From DATEMK01 sp035275625 (GTDB lineage: Bacteria; Bacteroidota; Bacteroidia; AKYH767-A; OLB10): a stretch of DNA of 11,274 nucleotides. The stretch lies in contig DATEMK010000187.1 in the NCBI GenBank assembly GCA_035275625.1, positions 1 to 11,274 on the forward strand. The letters run 5' to 3'. The notes beneath the pieces are model-generated. The model saw only the letters and a list, made by a program, of their open reading frames with translations. It ran no database searches and was not told where the DNA came from. Position numbers and translations under genes: made by a program. This document shows, in pieces, positions 1-6,902 of the stretch (positions are counted from its first letter, which is position 1; each line of letters begins with the position of its first letter).

Positions 1-19
1 ACTTTATTATTAAATAATT

Positions 20-27
20 AAACTTTG
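20..27 (+). promoter_or_regulatory. possible -7 box upstream of speB
   Basis: The octamer AAACTTTG differs from the Bacteroidota -7 consensus TAnnTTTG at one base and lies 18 bp before the agmatinase ATG. The matching -33 element would fall at or before the window edge, so it cannot be judged. An internal position in an operon continuing from upstream is equally possible. Confidence 0.25.
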
Positions 28-45
28 AAATAATAGTTATACCCC

Positions 46-969
46 ATGACAACCATTTCAGAAAAAATAAACTCAACACAAAAAGTTCTCGGCAAGGAAG
101 AAAATTTCCTCGGCATTGAAGAACCTGAATTATGTTCGTATGAAAATTCTAAATTCGTCATTCAGTCTGCACCGTATGAACACACATCATCCTACCTGGA
201 AGGCTCCGCAAAAGGCCCTGCAGCAATTTTAGAAGCTTCACACTTTGTAGAGTTTTATGACGAAGAGCTTGAAATAGAAACCTATAAGGAATGCGGAATT
301 GCTACGTTGTCACCAATTGATTTCGGAAACAAAGTGGACGCTGATGCAATTGACCTCATTGAAAAATCAACTGAAAAGCTGATCAATGATGAAAAATTTG
401 TTGTTTCACTCGGAGCCGAGCATACCGTTACTTTAGGTTTTGTAAAAGCCTTTGCAAAACGATTTGATAATTTAACTGTGTTGCAAATTGATGCGCATTC
501 AGATTTACGCGAATCTTACCAGGAGAATCCTTATTCACATGCGTCCGTGATGGCGCGCGTGCATGAGCTGGGAATTAATTTGTGCCAGGTGGGAATTCGC
601 GCCCAATGCAGGCAGGAAGCAGACCTGATAAAAACATCATCCAATATTTTTACTTTTTATGCTCACCAGATTCGTAAAAATCCAAGCTGGATGCAGGAAG
701 TAATTTCTTCTCTTACAGAAAATGTTTACATAACTATTGATGCCGATGGTTTTGATCCGTCAATTGTTCCCGCTGTTGGCACTGCTGAGCCGGGAGGGTT
801 GTATTGGCGTGAAACCATGGAGTTTCTAAACCAGGTAATCAATGAAAAAAATGTGGTGGGTTTTGATGTTGTTGAAATTGCTCCGCGCAAAGGAGATATT
901 CTTTCTGAATACAACATGGCTAAATTAGTGTATCGCCTGATTGGTTTTCTCACCACCAAAGAAAATTGA
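46..969 (+). CDS. speB: agmatinase (ureohydrolase family)
   Basis: Cytoplasmic Mn-dependent ureohydrolase, most likely hydrolysing agmatine to putrescine and urea in polyamine synthesis. The binuclear metal ligands are all visible: GAEHT at 123-127 (His126), DAHSDLR at 149-155 (Asp149, His151, Asp153) and DADGFDPS at 232-239 (Asp232, Asp234). The family segments SHASV (164-168), GTAEPGG (245-251) and VVEIAP (276-281, Glu278) follow. The first four ligands fall at the same numbers as I recall for E. coli SpeB, and 307 aa is the usual length. The ATG at 46 is the only sensible start; no Shine-Dalgarno is visible, as is normal in Bacteroidota. The next gene begins 45 bp downstream with its own promoter-like sequence. 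Arginase, formimidoylglutamase or guanidinobutyrase activity cannot be excluded from sequence alone, but the overall pattern is closest to agmatinase. Confidence 0.9.
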   Translation: MTTISEKINSTQKVLGKEENFLGIEEPELCSYENSKFVIQSAPYEHTSSYLEGSAKGPAAILEASHFVEFYDEELEIETYKECGIATLSPIDFGNKVDADAIDLIEKSTEKLINDEKFVVSLGAEHTVTLGFVKAFAKRFDNLTVLQIDAHSDLRESYQENPYSHASVMARVHELGINLCQVGIRAQCRQEADLIKTSSNIFTFYAHQIRKNPSWMQEVISSLTENVYITIDADGFDPSIVPAVGTAEPGGLYWRETMEFLNQVINEKNVVGFDVVEIAPRKGDILSEYNMAKLVYRLIGFLTTKEN

Positions 970-998
970 TTGGTTCAAAATTTTTTTGCTGAACTTTG
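970..998 (+). promoter_or_regulatory. probable promoter for the biotin carboxylase gene
   Basis: TTG at 970-972 and GAACTTTG at 991-998 are separated by 18 bp. This fits the Bacteroidota -33/-7 arrangement (TTG, 17-20 bp, TAnnTTTG) with one mismatch in the -7 box. The start codon is at 1015, so the 5' leader would be only about 10-15 nt. Confidence 0.4.
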
Positions 999-1014
999 AG
1001 CTCAACTTTATTTA

Positions 1015-2499
1015 ATGAAAAAAATTCTTGTAGCAAACCGCGGGGAGATTGCATTACGTGTCATGCGTTCAGCGCGTGAAATGGGAATAAAAACGGTTGC
1101 CGTATTTTCTGAAATTGACCGAAGCGCTCTTCATGTCCGCTATGCTGATGAAGCAATTTTAATTGGCGCTTCGCCTGCTTCACAATCGTATCTTTCCATT
1201 GAAAAAATTATCAATGCTGCAAGGGCAACAGGCGCTGATGCCATTCATCCGGGTTACGGATTTCTTTCTGAAAATGCCGCTTTCGCGAGAGAAGTAAAAA
1301 AAGCAGGGTTAATTTTTATCGGACCCTCAGCCGGATCCATGGAAATAATGGGAAGCAAGCTGGGAGCAAAAGCTGCTGTAAAGAAATATGACATCCCGAT
1401 GGTTCCCGGGACCGATCATGCTATTAAAGATATTCAGGAAGCAAAAAATATTGCTGAAAAAGTTGGCTTTCCTATATTAATAAAGGCGTCAGCCGGAGGC
1501 GGTGGAAAAGGAATGCGGATTGTTGAAAATCCAATGCAGTTTGAAGAGATGATGAAAATGGCAGTGAGCGAAGCTACTTCCGCATTTGGTGACGGGTCTG
1601 TGTTTATTGAAAAATATGTGGGTTCTCCCCGTCATATTGAAATCCAGGTATTGGGCGATACGCATGGAAATATTGTTCATCTTTTTGAACGTGAATGTTC
1701 TGTTCAGCGCAGGCACCAGAAAGTGATTGAAGAAGCCCCTTCATCCATTTTAACTCCTGAAATCAGGAAAGAAATGGGAAGGTGCGCTGTGTTAGTTGCA
1801 AAAGCGTGTAATTATGTGGGTGCCGGAACTGTTGAGTTTTTATTGGATGAAAAAAAGAATTTTTATTTTCTTGAAATGAATACCCGCTTACAGGTTGAGC
1901 ACCCGGTAACGGAACAAATTACAGGGCTTGACCTGGTAAAAGAGCAAATAAAAATTGCGAGAGGAGAAAAGTTAAGTTTTACACAAGATGATTTGAAAAT
2001 AAACGGGCATTCAATTGAGATTCGCGTGTATGCCGAAGACCCGGCAAATAATTTTCTGCCTGATATCGGGAAGCTTTCCGACTATAGAATTCCCCAGGGA
2101 TTAGGTATCAGGGTGGATGATGGTTATGAAGAGGGAATGGATATCCCTATATATTATGACCCGATGATTTCAAAATTAATTACATTCGGCAAAGACCGCC
2201 AGGAAGCCATTACCCGTATGTTGCGCGCAATTGATGATTATATTATTACAGGGCCCGCCACTACTTTGCCCTTTTGTAAATTTGCTTTACAGCACGAAGC
2301 ATTTGTGACGGGAAATTTTGATACACATTTTGTAAAAAAATACTTCACCCCTGAAAAGATGTACGTTCAAAATGCAGAAGAAGAAAAAATTGCCGCACTT
2401 GTTTCAGGAATGTTGCTAAATTTGAATAAAAAAGAAATCAACGCGAACAATAATCATCAAAATGAGCGTTCTAAATGGAAGAGTAACCGTTTGGAATAA
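1015..2499 (+). CDS. accC: biotin carboxylase subunit of acetyl-/propionyl-CoA carboxylase
   Basis: ATP-grasp enzyme that carboxylates biotin on a carrier protein, the first half-reaction of acyl-CoA carboxylation. The N-terminal biotin carboxylase domain begins MKKILVANRGEIA and continues HPGYGFLSEN (78-87). The ATP-grasp glycine loop is GGGGKGM (161-167). The segment ERECSVQRRHQKVIEEAPS (226-244) holds the catalytic Lys region (Lys236), and EMNTRLQVEHPVTE (287-300) gives the metal and bicarbonate residues Glu287, Asn289, Arg291 and Glu295. The C-terminal biotin carboxylase domain runs from about 330 to 440. At 494 aa it is about 45 residues longer than E. coli AccC (449). The extra low-complexity tail (about 450-494, Glu/Lys/Asn-rich) lacks a biotinylation motif, so the carrier must be encoded elsewhere. 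No carboxyltransferase or carrier gene is adjacent. The acyl-CoA specificity, acetyl or propionyl, cannot be told from this subunit. Confidence 0.9.
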   Translation: MKKILVANRGEIALRVMRSAREMGIKTVAVFSEIDRSALHVRYADEAILIGASPASQSYLSIEKIINAARATGADAIHPGYGFLSENAAFAREVKKAGLIFIGPSAGSMEIMGSKLGAKAAVKKYDIPMVPGTDHAIKDIQEAKNIAEKVGFPILIKASAGGGGKGMRIVENPMQFEEMMKMAVSEATSAFGDGSVFIEKYVGSPRHIEIQVLGDTHGNIVHLFERECSVQRRHQKVIEEAPSSILTPEIRKEMGRCAVLVAKACNYVGAGTVEFLLDEKKNFYFLEMNTRLQVEHPVTEQITGLDLVKEQIKIARGEKLSFTQDDLKINGHSIEIRVYAEDPANNFLPDIGKLSDYRIPQGLGIRVDDGYEEGMDIPIYYDPMISKLITFGKDRQEAITRMLRAIDDYIITGPATTLPFCKFALQHEAFVTGNFDTHFVKKYFTPEKMYVQNAEEEKIAALVSGMLLNLNKKEINANNNHQNERSKWKSNRLE

Positions 2500-2510
2500 T
2501 TTTTCGTTTC

Positions 2511-2528
2511 AAGTGAGTTCACTTTTTG
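2511..2528 (+). terminator. weak intrinsic terminator after accC
   Basis: AAGTG (2511-2515) and CACTT (2520-2524) can pair around the tetraloop AGTT, and a run of T follows. The stem is short, so termination may be partial. It lies 12 bp past the accC stop codon. Confidence 0.35.
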
Positions 2529-2559
2529 TTCATTATCATTTTACCGGCTGGCTTATAAA

Positions 2560-3186
2560 TTGAATGCTTCATTTGTAATGAAATCAAAATCCAAAATATT
2601 TTTTTCTTTATTCCTTTTATTAATCTGCAAAATTTCTTTTGCCCAGGTTAAAGATTCATTGCCCAAAAAATCCAAAACAATTTATAATGGCGATACCATA
2701 AGGCTCTATACACTTCCGGATGTTTATGTGTATGGCGCTCTTGATCCGACTACTGTAGATAATATGCAGAAGTATTACAAGTTAAGGCGCGATATAATCA
2801 GGGCTTATCCCTATTCAAAGCTTGCATCAGCCACTTTAAAAAGTATAAATGACAGCTTATCAAGAATTACTTCAAAGAGAGAGCGAAAAAAATACATAAA
2901 ATCAACGGAGAAGGAAATGAAAGCAAAGTTTGAAGATGAATTAAAAAAGATGACCGTAAACCAGGGAAAAATTTTAATCAAACTTATTGACCGCGAAACA
3001 GGAAGCACTTCTTATGAATTGGTAAAAGAATACCGTGGTTTTTTTGAAGCTATGCTATGGCAAACCACCGCACGTTTTTTTGGGGCCAGCATGAAAACTA
3101 CTTATGATCCTGAAGGAGAGGATAAAGTAATAGAATCAATTGTGGAGGCAATAGAAAAGGGAGAAATTCCCGTTGCTAAAAAATAA
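2560..3186 (+). CDS. DUF4294 family secreted protein
   Basis: Protein of unknown function typical of Bacteroidota. An N-terminal signal peptide is evident: a basic stretch MKSKSK, a hydrophobic core around IFFSLFLLLICKISF, and a likely cut after FAQ at about residue 29. The mature part contains the family's recognisable segments: YTLPDVYVYG (50-59), YPYSKLA (83-89), a charged helix of Lys/Glu/Arg (about 100-130), GKILIKLIDRETGSTSYELV (135-154), and a C-terminal WQTTARFFG...YDPEGED block (about 167-188). The 208 aa length fits the family as I know it. Two ATGs are available. The one at 2560 gives the longest protein; the one at 2578 gives a more canonical signal peptide and may be the real start. 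The protein is probably periplasmic, and I cannot assign a biochemical role. The gene runs convergently into the small minus-strand gene at 3244. Confidence 0.85.
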   Translation: MNASFVMKSKSKIFFSLFLLLICKISFAQVKDSLPKKSKTIYNGDTIRLYTLPDVYVYGALDPTTVDNMQKYYKLRRDIIRAYPYSKLASATLKSINDSLSRITSKRERKKYIKSTEKEMKAKFEDELKKMTVNQGKILIKLIDRETGSTSYELVKEYRGFFEAMLWQTTARFFGASMKTTYDPEGEDKVIESIVEAIEKGEIPVAKK

Positions 3187-3212
3187 TAAAGGCGCCCCAT
3201 CCCGGAGCGCCT
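3178..3212 (-). terminator. intrinsic terminator of the minus-strand small gene
   Basis: AGGCGC (3190-3195) pairs with GCGCCT (3207-3212), with further C-G pairing possible inside. On the minus strand the hairpin is followed by a T-rich tract (complement of the A-rich 3178-3190), giving an intrinsic terminator 32 bp after the stop of the 3244-3594 gene. On the plus strand no T-run follows, so any effect on the DUF4294 transcript would be weaker. Confidence 0.6.
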
Positions 3213-3243
3213 GAGTGCAAGCGGTGAAATTTAAATTATTTAA

Positions 3244-3594
3244 TTAATTGACTTTTGTGTCTGACTTTTCAGATTTTACTTCTGCTTTTTCGGAATGTTT
3301 ATCCTTACATTCCTTTTTAGAAGCTCCATCTTTTGACATGCAGCATGCTTTGGAAGAATGTTTGCAGCCCGATTTTTTAGTTTCTGCTTTTGCTTCCGTT
3401 TTTACAACGCCAGGCGTTTGTACTGATTGATCTCCTGATTGAGTTACTGTTGCCGGTACGGTGGCATCAGCTGCCGGTACTACAACTGCGGCAGAAGTTG
3501 AAGGCGCTGCAGCTTTCGCATCAGAACTTTGAGCCTGAATTTTCGCTGCTCCCAGGAAGCAGAATAAAGCAATTGATAAAATGAGTTTTTTCAT
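3244..3594 (-). CDS. small secreted Ala/Lys-rich protein with a Cys/His cluster
   Basis: No family recognised. The 116-aa product starts MKKLILSIALFCFLGAAKIQAQ, a clear signal peptide with probable cleavage after AQA or AQ near residue 22. The mature part has three low-complexity zones: Ala/Val/Pro/Thr-rich (about 25-65), a short cysteine segment with Cys77, His79, Cys84, Cys85, Cys96 and His100, and a Lys/Glu/Ser-rich tail (about 97-116). The Cys/His grouping could bind a metal ion or form disulphides outside the cytoplasm; this is inference. There is no lipobox. The gene has its own terminator and diverges from the ABC permease across a 128-bp spacer. Overlapping plus-strand frames here look like shadows, because only the minus frame gives a signal peptide. 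Confidence is good that the gene is real and low for any function. Confidence 0.7.
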   Translation of the reverse strand: MKKLILSIALFCFLGAAKIQAQSSDAKAAAPSTSAAVVVPAADATVPATVTQSGDQSVQTPGVVKTEAKAETKKSGCKHSSKACCMSKDGASKKECKDKHSEKAEVKSEKSDTKVN

Positions 3595-3677
3595 ATTTGT
3601 TTTTTTTATTTAAACGTTATTTCAATATTTATAGTTCGTAAAAATAGGAAAACATTTCTGATAAAACATGAAGAGCC

Positions 3678-3705
3678 TTTCACATCTTCTTAATTTCTAC
3701 TTTTG
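3678..3705 (+). promoter_or_regulatory. probable promoter for the ABC permease gene
   Basis: TACTTTTG at 3698-3705 is an exact match to the Bacteroidota -7 box TAnnTTTG. A TTTC element at 3678-3681 sits 16 bp upstream as a possible -33 box. Transcription would start about 10 nt before the ATG at 3723. Confidence 0.5.
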
Positions 3706-3722
3706 TTCATCTTAATTTCAAA

Positions 3723-4955
3723 ATGCAGGCATCAGAAAATATAAAAATAGCCTTTCAATCCATCAAAAGTCAAAAGTTGAGAACTATTCTCACTGCATTG
3801 ATTATTGCTATCGGCATTATGGCATTGGTTGGAATTCTGACAGCCATTGATGCTGTTAAATATTATTTTAACAATGCATTTTCAATGATGGGCTCCAATT
3901 CGTTTACGATCCGAAATGCCGGAATGGGTATTCACGTTAACAGCAGTGGAAAACGCGCAAAAAGGTTTAAACAGATCACCTTTCAGCAGGCACAGGAATT
4001 TAAATCGTCTTTCAAATTTCCCGCTACTGTTTCCATATCAGCATTTGCAACTCCCATCGGGGTTCTGAAATATAAATCGGTTAAATCTAATCCGAATATT
4101 TCTGTCCTTGGCGGTGATGAAAGATACCTGCTTAATGCGGGCTATGAACTGGATTACGGACGGAATTTTTCCATACCTGATGTCGAACATGGAAGCAATG
4201 TTTGCATCCTGGGAAGCGAAATGGCAAAAACACTTTTTAAAAATGAATTTCCGATTGATAAAGAAATCAGCGTGGGTTCCGGAAAATACATTGTAATAGG
4301 AGTGTTAAAAGAAAAAGGCTCCAGCATGGGTTTCGGGGGTGATAAAATTTGCATCATTCCTGTGCTGAATGCAAAAAATAATTTTCTCAGCCCTCAATCT
4401 TCTTATACACTTACTGTAATGGTAAACAACGTGGCATTGACAGATGTTGCCGTGGGCGAAAGCACCGGTTTAATGCGAATTATCCGGGAGGACAGGACCG
4501 GGGTGGAAGATTCATTTGAAATTGTAAAAAGCGATACGCTTGCAAACATGGTGATCAGCCAATTGCAATTCATTACAATGGCTGCTACCATTATCGGGTT
4601 CATTACCCTTCTCGGAGCTGCCATCGGTTTAATGAACATTATGCTTGTTTCGGTAACCGAACGTACGCGCGAAATCGGTATCAGGAAATCATTGGGTGCA
4701 ACCCGTTTGTTAATAAAAAGGCAATTTCTTACCGAAGCCATTGTTATTTGCCAGATGGGCGGAATTTGCGGAATCATTCTCGGAATATTGGTTGGAAATG
4801 CAATGTCGGCCCTGCTCGGTGCAGGTTTCATCATTCCCTGGCTATGGATCATTCTGGGCCTGGCGCTTTGTTTTATTGTGGGAATACTGTCGGGTTACTA
4901 CCCTGCTTCAAAGGCTTCCCGGCTTGACCCGATCGAGGCTTTACGGTATGAATAA
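3723..4955 (+). CDS. ABC transporter permease, MacB/FtsX type
   Basis: Inner-membrane permease of the type VII (MacB-like) ABC family. Residues 21-41 form the first transmembrane helix, directly after a short cytoplasmic N-terminus. A periplasmic MacB_PCD domain follows (about 45-280). Three more helices close the protein (about 284-309, 338-359 and 370-391). Between helices 2 and 3 is the characteristic cytoplasmic coupling segment TERTREIGIRKSLGATR (312-328). The C-terminus PASKASRLDPIEALRYE is the standard family ending. At 410 aa the length is normal. The ATPase and periplasmic adaptor that usually accompany such permeases are not adjacent, so this is an orphan permease and its partner must lie elsewhere. 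The substrate is unknown; candidates from the family are lipoproteins, peptides, macrolides or a mechanotransmission role. Confidence 0.88.
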   Translation: MQASENIKIAFQSIKSQKLRTILTALIIAIGIMALVGILTAIDAVKYYFNNAFSMMGSNSFTIRNAGMGIHVNSSGKRAKRFKQITFQQAQEFKSSFKFPATVSISAFATPIGVLKYKSVKSNPNISVLGGDERYLLNAGYELDYGRNFSIPDVEHGSNVCILGSEMAKTLFKNEFPIDKEISVGSGKYIVIGVLKEKGSSMGFGGDKICIIPVLNAKNNFLSPQSSYTLTVMVNNVALTDVAVGESTGLMRIIREDRTGVEDSFEIVKSDTLANMVISQLQFITMAATIIGFITLLGAAIGLMNIMLVSVTERTREIGIRKSLGATRLLIKRQFLTEAIVICQMGGICGIILGILVGNAMSALLGAGFIIPWLWIILGLALCFIVGILSGYYPASKASRLDPIEALRYE

Positions 4956-4972
4956 ATAATTGAGATCAACCC

Positions 4973-5002
4973 TTTTCAAATAAAATTCTTTTCGTACATT
5001 TG
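4973..5002 (+). promoter_or_regulatory. promoter of the rpsF-rpsR-rplI operon
   Basis: TACATTTG at 4995-5002 matches the Bacteroidota -7 box exactly. A TTTTC element (4973-4977) lies 17 bp upstream. The start codon of rpsF is 43 bp downstream of the -7 box, leaving an A/T-rich leader of roughly 35-40 nt. A leader that binds the S6:S18 complex is known from other bacteria, but I could not identify that fold here. Confidence 0.6.
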
Positions 5003-5044
5003 CCGACCTTTTAAAAAAGCAAAAAATTATTTAATTAATAAAGC

Positions 5045-5410
5045 ATGTCAAAACAATATGAAACGGTCTTTATCCTCACCCCTGTGCTTTCGCAGGAGCA
5101 GATGGAAGAAGCTGTGATTAAGTTCAAAAAAATCCTTACCGACAACGGTGCCACGATTGTTTTTGAAAACAATTGGGGATTAAGAAAATTAGCTTACCCG
5201 ATCCAGAAAAAAAATACGGGTTTTTATTATCTTGTTGAATTTCTTTCAGAAGGTGATATTATCGCAAAGCTTGAGCTTGAATACAAGCGTGACGAGCGGG
5301 TTATGCGTTTTCTCACCGTGTCATTGGACAAACATGCCGTTACTTATAATGAAAAAAAGCGCAGGAATGCCGAGCTTAAAAAGCAGGAGGAGGCTGTAGC
5401 AGTTCATTAA
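5045..5410 (+). CDS. rpsF: 30S ribosomal protein S6
   Basis: Small-subunit protein that binds 16S rRNA with S18 in the platform. The N-terminus KQYETVFILTPVLSQEQ and the central WGLRKLAYPIQKKNTGFYYLVEF (about 39-61) are diagnostic of bS6, as is the final strand segment RDERVMRFLTV (79-89). The 121-aa length is typical for Bacteroidota, with a short Lys/Glu-rich C-terminal tail. First gene of a three-gene ribosomal operon; the S18 gene starts 19 bp after its stop. Confidence 0.97.
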   Translation: MSKQYETVFILTPVLSQEQMEEAVIKFKKILTDNGATIVFENNWGLRKLAYPIQKKNTGFYYLVEFLSEGDIIAKLELEYKRDERVMRFLTVSLDKHAVTYNEKKRRNAELKKQEEAVAVH

Positions 5411-5429
5411 TCCGAACAAATAATCTAAC

Positions 5430-5702
5430 ATGGCAACACCCACATCAAACCAGGTACGATACCTGAACCCACCGGCTGTAGAACTTGCAAAAAAGAAATA
5501 CTGCCGCTTTAAAAAATTAAAGATTAAATACGTTGATTATAAAGATGCATCTTTTCTTTTAAGATTCGTAAATGAACAGGGGAAAATTTTTCCAAAACGC
5601 CTTACCGGCAACTCTCTGAAATATCAGCGCAAAGTTGGAACAGCAATTAAACGGGCGCGTCACCTCGCATTGATGCCTTATGTTTCAGATATGCTCAAGT
5701 AA
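5430..5702 (+). CDS. rpsR: 30S ribosomal protein S18
   Basis: Partner of S6 in the 30S platform. Key bS18 features are CRFKKLKIKYVDYKD (about 25-39), FPKRLTGNSLKYQRKVGTAI (54-73) and KRARHLALMPY (74-84). At 90 aa it is the usual length. The rpsF-rpsR-rplI order is widely conserved. A GC-rich hairpin lies in the 47-bp gap before rplI. Confidence 0.97.
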   Translation: MATPTSNQVRYLNPPAVELAKKKYCRFKKLKIKYVDYKDASFLLRFVNEQGKIFPKRLTGNSLKYQRKVGTAIKRARHLALMPYVSDMLK

Positions 5703-5719
5703 AAATTCATTATTCATAT

Positions 5720-5734
5720 CCGCCTGGGGCGGAC
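5720..5734. repeat. GC-rich hairpin between rpsR and rplI
   Basis: TCCGCC and GGCGGA form a perfect 6-bp stem around a TGG loop, in an otherwise AT-rich spacer 15 bp before the rplI start codon. It is not followed by a T-run, so it does not look like a terminator. Its composition resembles short palindromes dispersed in Bacteroidota genomes (recollection, not checked). It could damp or protect the downstream part of the message. Confidence 0.5.
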
Positions 5735-5749
5735 GTTATTCGTACACAA

Positions 5750-6196
5750 ATGGAAATAATTTTAAAACAGGACGTAAAAAATTTAGGCTATACAAATGAT
5801 GTTGTAAAAGTCCGCAACGGGTATGGATTAAATTTTCTCATACCAAATGGCTTTGCAGTGCTTGCAAGCGGCAGCAATAAAAAAGTCCATGCTGAAAGCA
5901 TGAAGCAAAAGGCCCATAAGCTGGCAAAAATAAAAGATGATGCTGCCAAGCAGGCCACTTCGATTGAAAACGTAACACTCACCATCCCTATGAAAGCCGG
6001 TGAAAACGGAAAACTTTTCGGTTCGGTTACAGCACAAAACATTGCAGACGTGCTTAAAAAAATGGGGCATGCCATTGATAAAAAGCAAATCAGGCTCAAA
6101 GAAGATCACATAAAAACACTTGGCTCTTATACAGCAGAAGTGGCGCTGCATAAAGATGTAAAAGTGAATGTAAATTTTGAAGTAGTCGAAGCTTAA
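5750..6196 (+). CDS. rplI: 50S ribosomal protein L9
   Basis: Large-subunit protein with two globular domains joined by a long helix. The N-terminal domain shows the bL9 signature: MEIILKQDVKNLGYTNDVVKVRNGYG, followed by NFLIPNGFAVLAS (residues about 1-41). A Lys/Ala-rich connecting helix spans about 42-75. The C-terminal rRNA-binding domain follows, with GKLFGSVTAQNIADVL (86-101). At 148 aa the length is normal. It is the last gene of the ribosomal operon, and a terminator follows 40 bp after its stop. Confidence 0.97.
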   Translation: MEIILKQDVKNLGYTNDVVKVRNGYGLNFLIPNGFAVLASGSNKKVHAESMKQKAHKLAKIKDDAAKQATSIENVTLTIPMKAGENGKLFGSVTAQNIADVLKKMGHAIDKKQIRLKEDHIKTLGSYTAEVALHKDVKVNVNFEVVEA

Positions 6197-6216
6197 AAAA
6201 GCAGTTTAAGGTCTAA

Positions 6217-6234
6217 TCCCGATAGCTATCGGGA
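6217..6234. repeat. perfect 18-bp palindrome after rplI
   Basis: TCCCGATAGCTATCGGGA is fully self-complementary. It lies 20 bp after the rplI stop and 1 bp before the terminator stem. The same palindrome is, to my recollection, scattered through many Bacteroidota genomes, so it is probably a dispersed element rather than a gene-specific operator. As RNA it would form a stem with a tight loop just before the terminator. Confidence 0.65.
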
Positions 6235-6235
6235 A

Positions 6236-6268
6236 AAGTTTAAGGTTAAAAAACTTTAAACTTTTTTT
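6236..6268 (+). terminator. intrinsic terminator of the rpsF-rpsR-rplI operon
   Basis: AAGTTTAAGG (6236-6245) pairs over 10 positions (one G-U) with CTTTAAACTT (6254-6263), loop of 8 nt, and a run of seven T ends at 6268. The stem is AT-rich, so read-through into efp is possible; no separate efp promoter is obvious. Confidence 0.6.
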
Positions 6269-6286
6269 ATTAATAATTAAACAAGC

Positions 6287-6324
6287 AACCAGAAACCTTA
6301 AACCTTAAACCAGAAACCTTAAAC
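6287..6324. repeat. 17-bp direct repeats in the efp leader
   Basis: AACCAGAAACCTTAAAC occurs at 6287-6303 and 6308-6324, one copy every 21 bp, ending 3 bp before the efp ATG. The core ACCTTAAAC is present three times (6295, 6302, 6316). Its reverse complement GTTTAAGGT occurs twice upstream (6203 and 6238), so the spacer can fold back on itself in several ways. Confidence 0.6.
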
Positions 6325-6327
6325 ACA

Positions 6328-6888
6328 ATGGCAAATACAGGAGACATCAATGTAGGCTCGGTGATTCGTTTTAATGGCGAATTGTGCCAGCTTGTAGAAT
6401 ACCAGCATCGCACACCGGGAAATTTACGCGCGTTTTACCAGGCAAAAATGCGTAACCTGAAAACAGGAAAGCTTGCAGAATACCGTTTCCGCGCAGGCGA
6501 AGATGTGGAAGTGGCGCGTGTGGAATACAAAATGCTCCAGTTCATTTATAAAGATGGCGACCATCTTGTATGTATGGACAATAGTACATACGAACAATTA
6601 TATGTTCCCGAAATTTTATTCGGCAGCTCAGCCGGAATATTAAAAGAAGGAATGGAAGTAAAAGTTGCTTTTGAAAGCGACCAGGCTATTTTAGCCGAAC
6701 CTCCCACTTTTGTTGAACTGGAAATCACCTATTGCGAACCTGGCATGAGAGGCGACACGGCAACCAATGTGAATAAGCCTGCCACTCTCGAAACAGGAGC
6801 AGTGATAAGCGTTCCGCTTTTTGTAAATTCAGGAGAAAAAATAAAGGTGGATACGCGGACGATGACGTATGTGGAGCGAGTGAAATAA
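6328..6888 (+). CDS. efp: translation elongation factor P, Asn-tip variant
   Basis: EF-P relieves ribosomes stalled at polyproline by entering the E site. The three-domain layout is clear: KOW-like N-terminal domain (about 1-62), OB domain (about 65-125) with YKDGDHLVCMDNSTYEQL (74-91), and C-terminal OB domain (about 128-186) with KVDTRTMTYVERV at the end. The 186-aa length is standard. The modification loop reads TPGNLRAF (29-36) and aligns without gaps to the KPGKGQAF loop of E. coli, which puts Asn32 at the site of the beta-lysylated Lys34. That residue can carry neither lysyl nor rhamnosyl modification. No epmA, epmB or earP gene is in the window. The gene follows the ribosomal operon after a 131-bp repeat-rich spacer. 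Confidence 0.95.
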   Translation: MANTGDINVGSVIRFNGELCQLVEYQHRTPGNLRAFYQAKMRNLKTGKLAEYRFRAGEDVEVARVEYKMLQFIYKDGDHLVCMDNSTYEQLYVPEILFGSSAGILKEGMEVKVAFESDQAILAEPPTFVELEITYCEPGMRGDTATNVNKPATLETGAVISVPLFVNSGEKIKVDTRTMTYVERVK

Positions 6889-6902
6889 AAATTCCTTTCA
6901 TC

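Noticed and set aside
2395..2499. Frameshifted biotin carrier domain at the end of accC
   Set aside because: No Met-Lys-Met biotinylation motif or carrier-like strand pattern appears in any frame; the tail is simply low complexity.
3248..3584. Plus-strand ORFs of 60 and 64 codons opposite the small secreted protein
   Set aside because: Only the minus frame begins with a signal peptide and is followed by a terminator.
4403..4852. 149-codon minus-strand ORF inside the ABC permease
   Set aside because: Antisense shadow of a gene whose FtsX coupling segment and membrane helices are unmistakable.
6427..6435. Arg34 of EF-P as the rhamnosylated residue
   Set aside because: With an ungapped alignment the Arg occupies the E. 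coli Gln36 position, two residues past the loop tip; Asn32 is at the tip.
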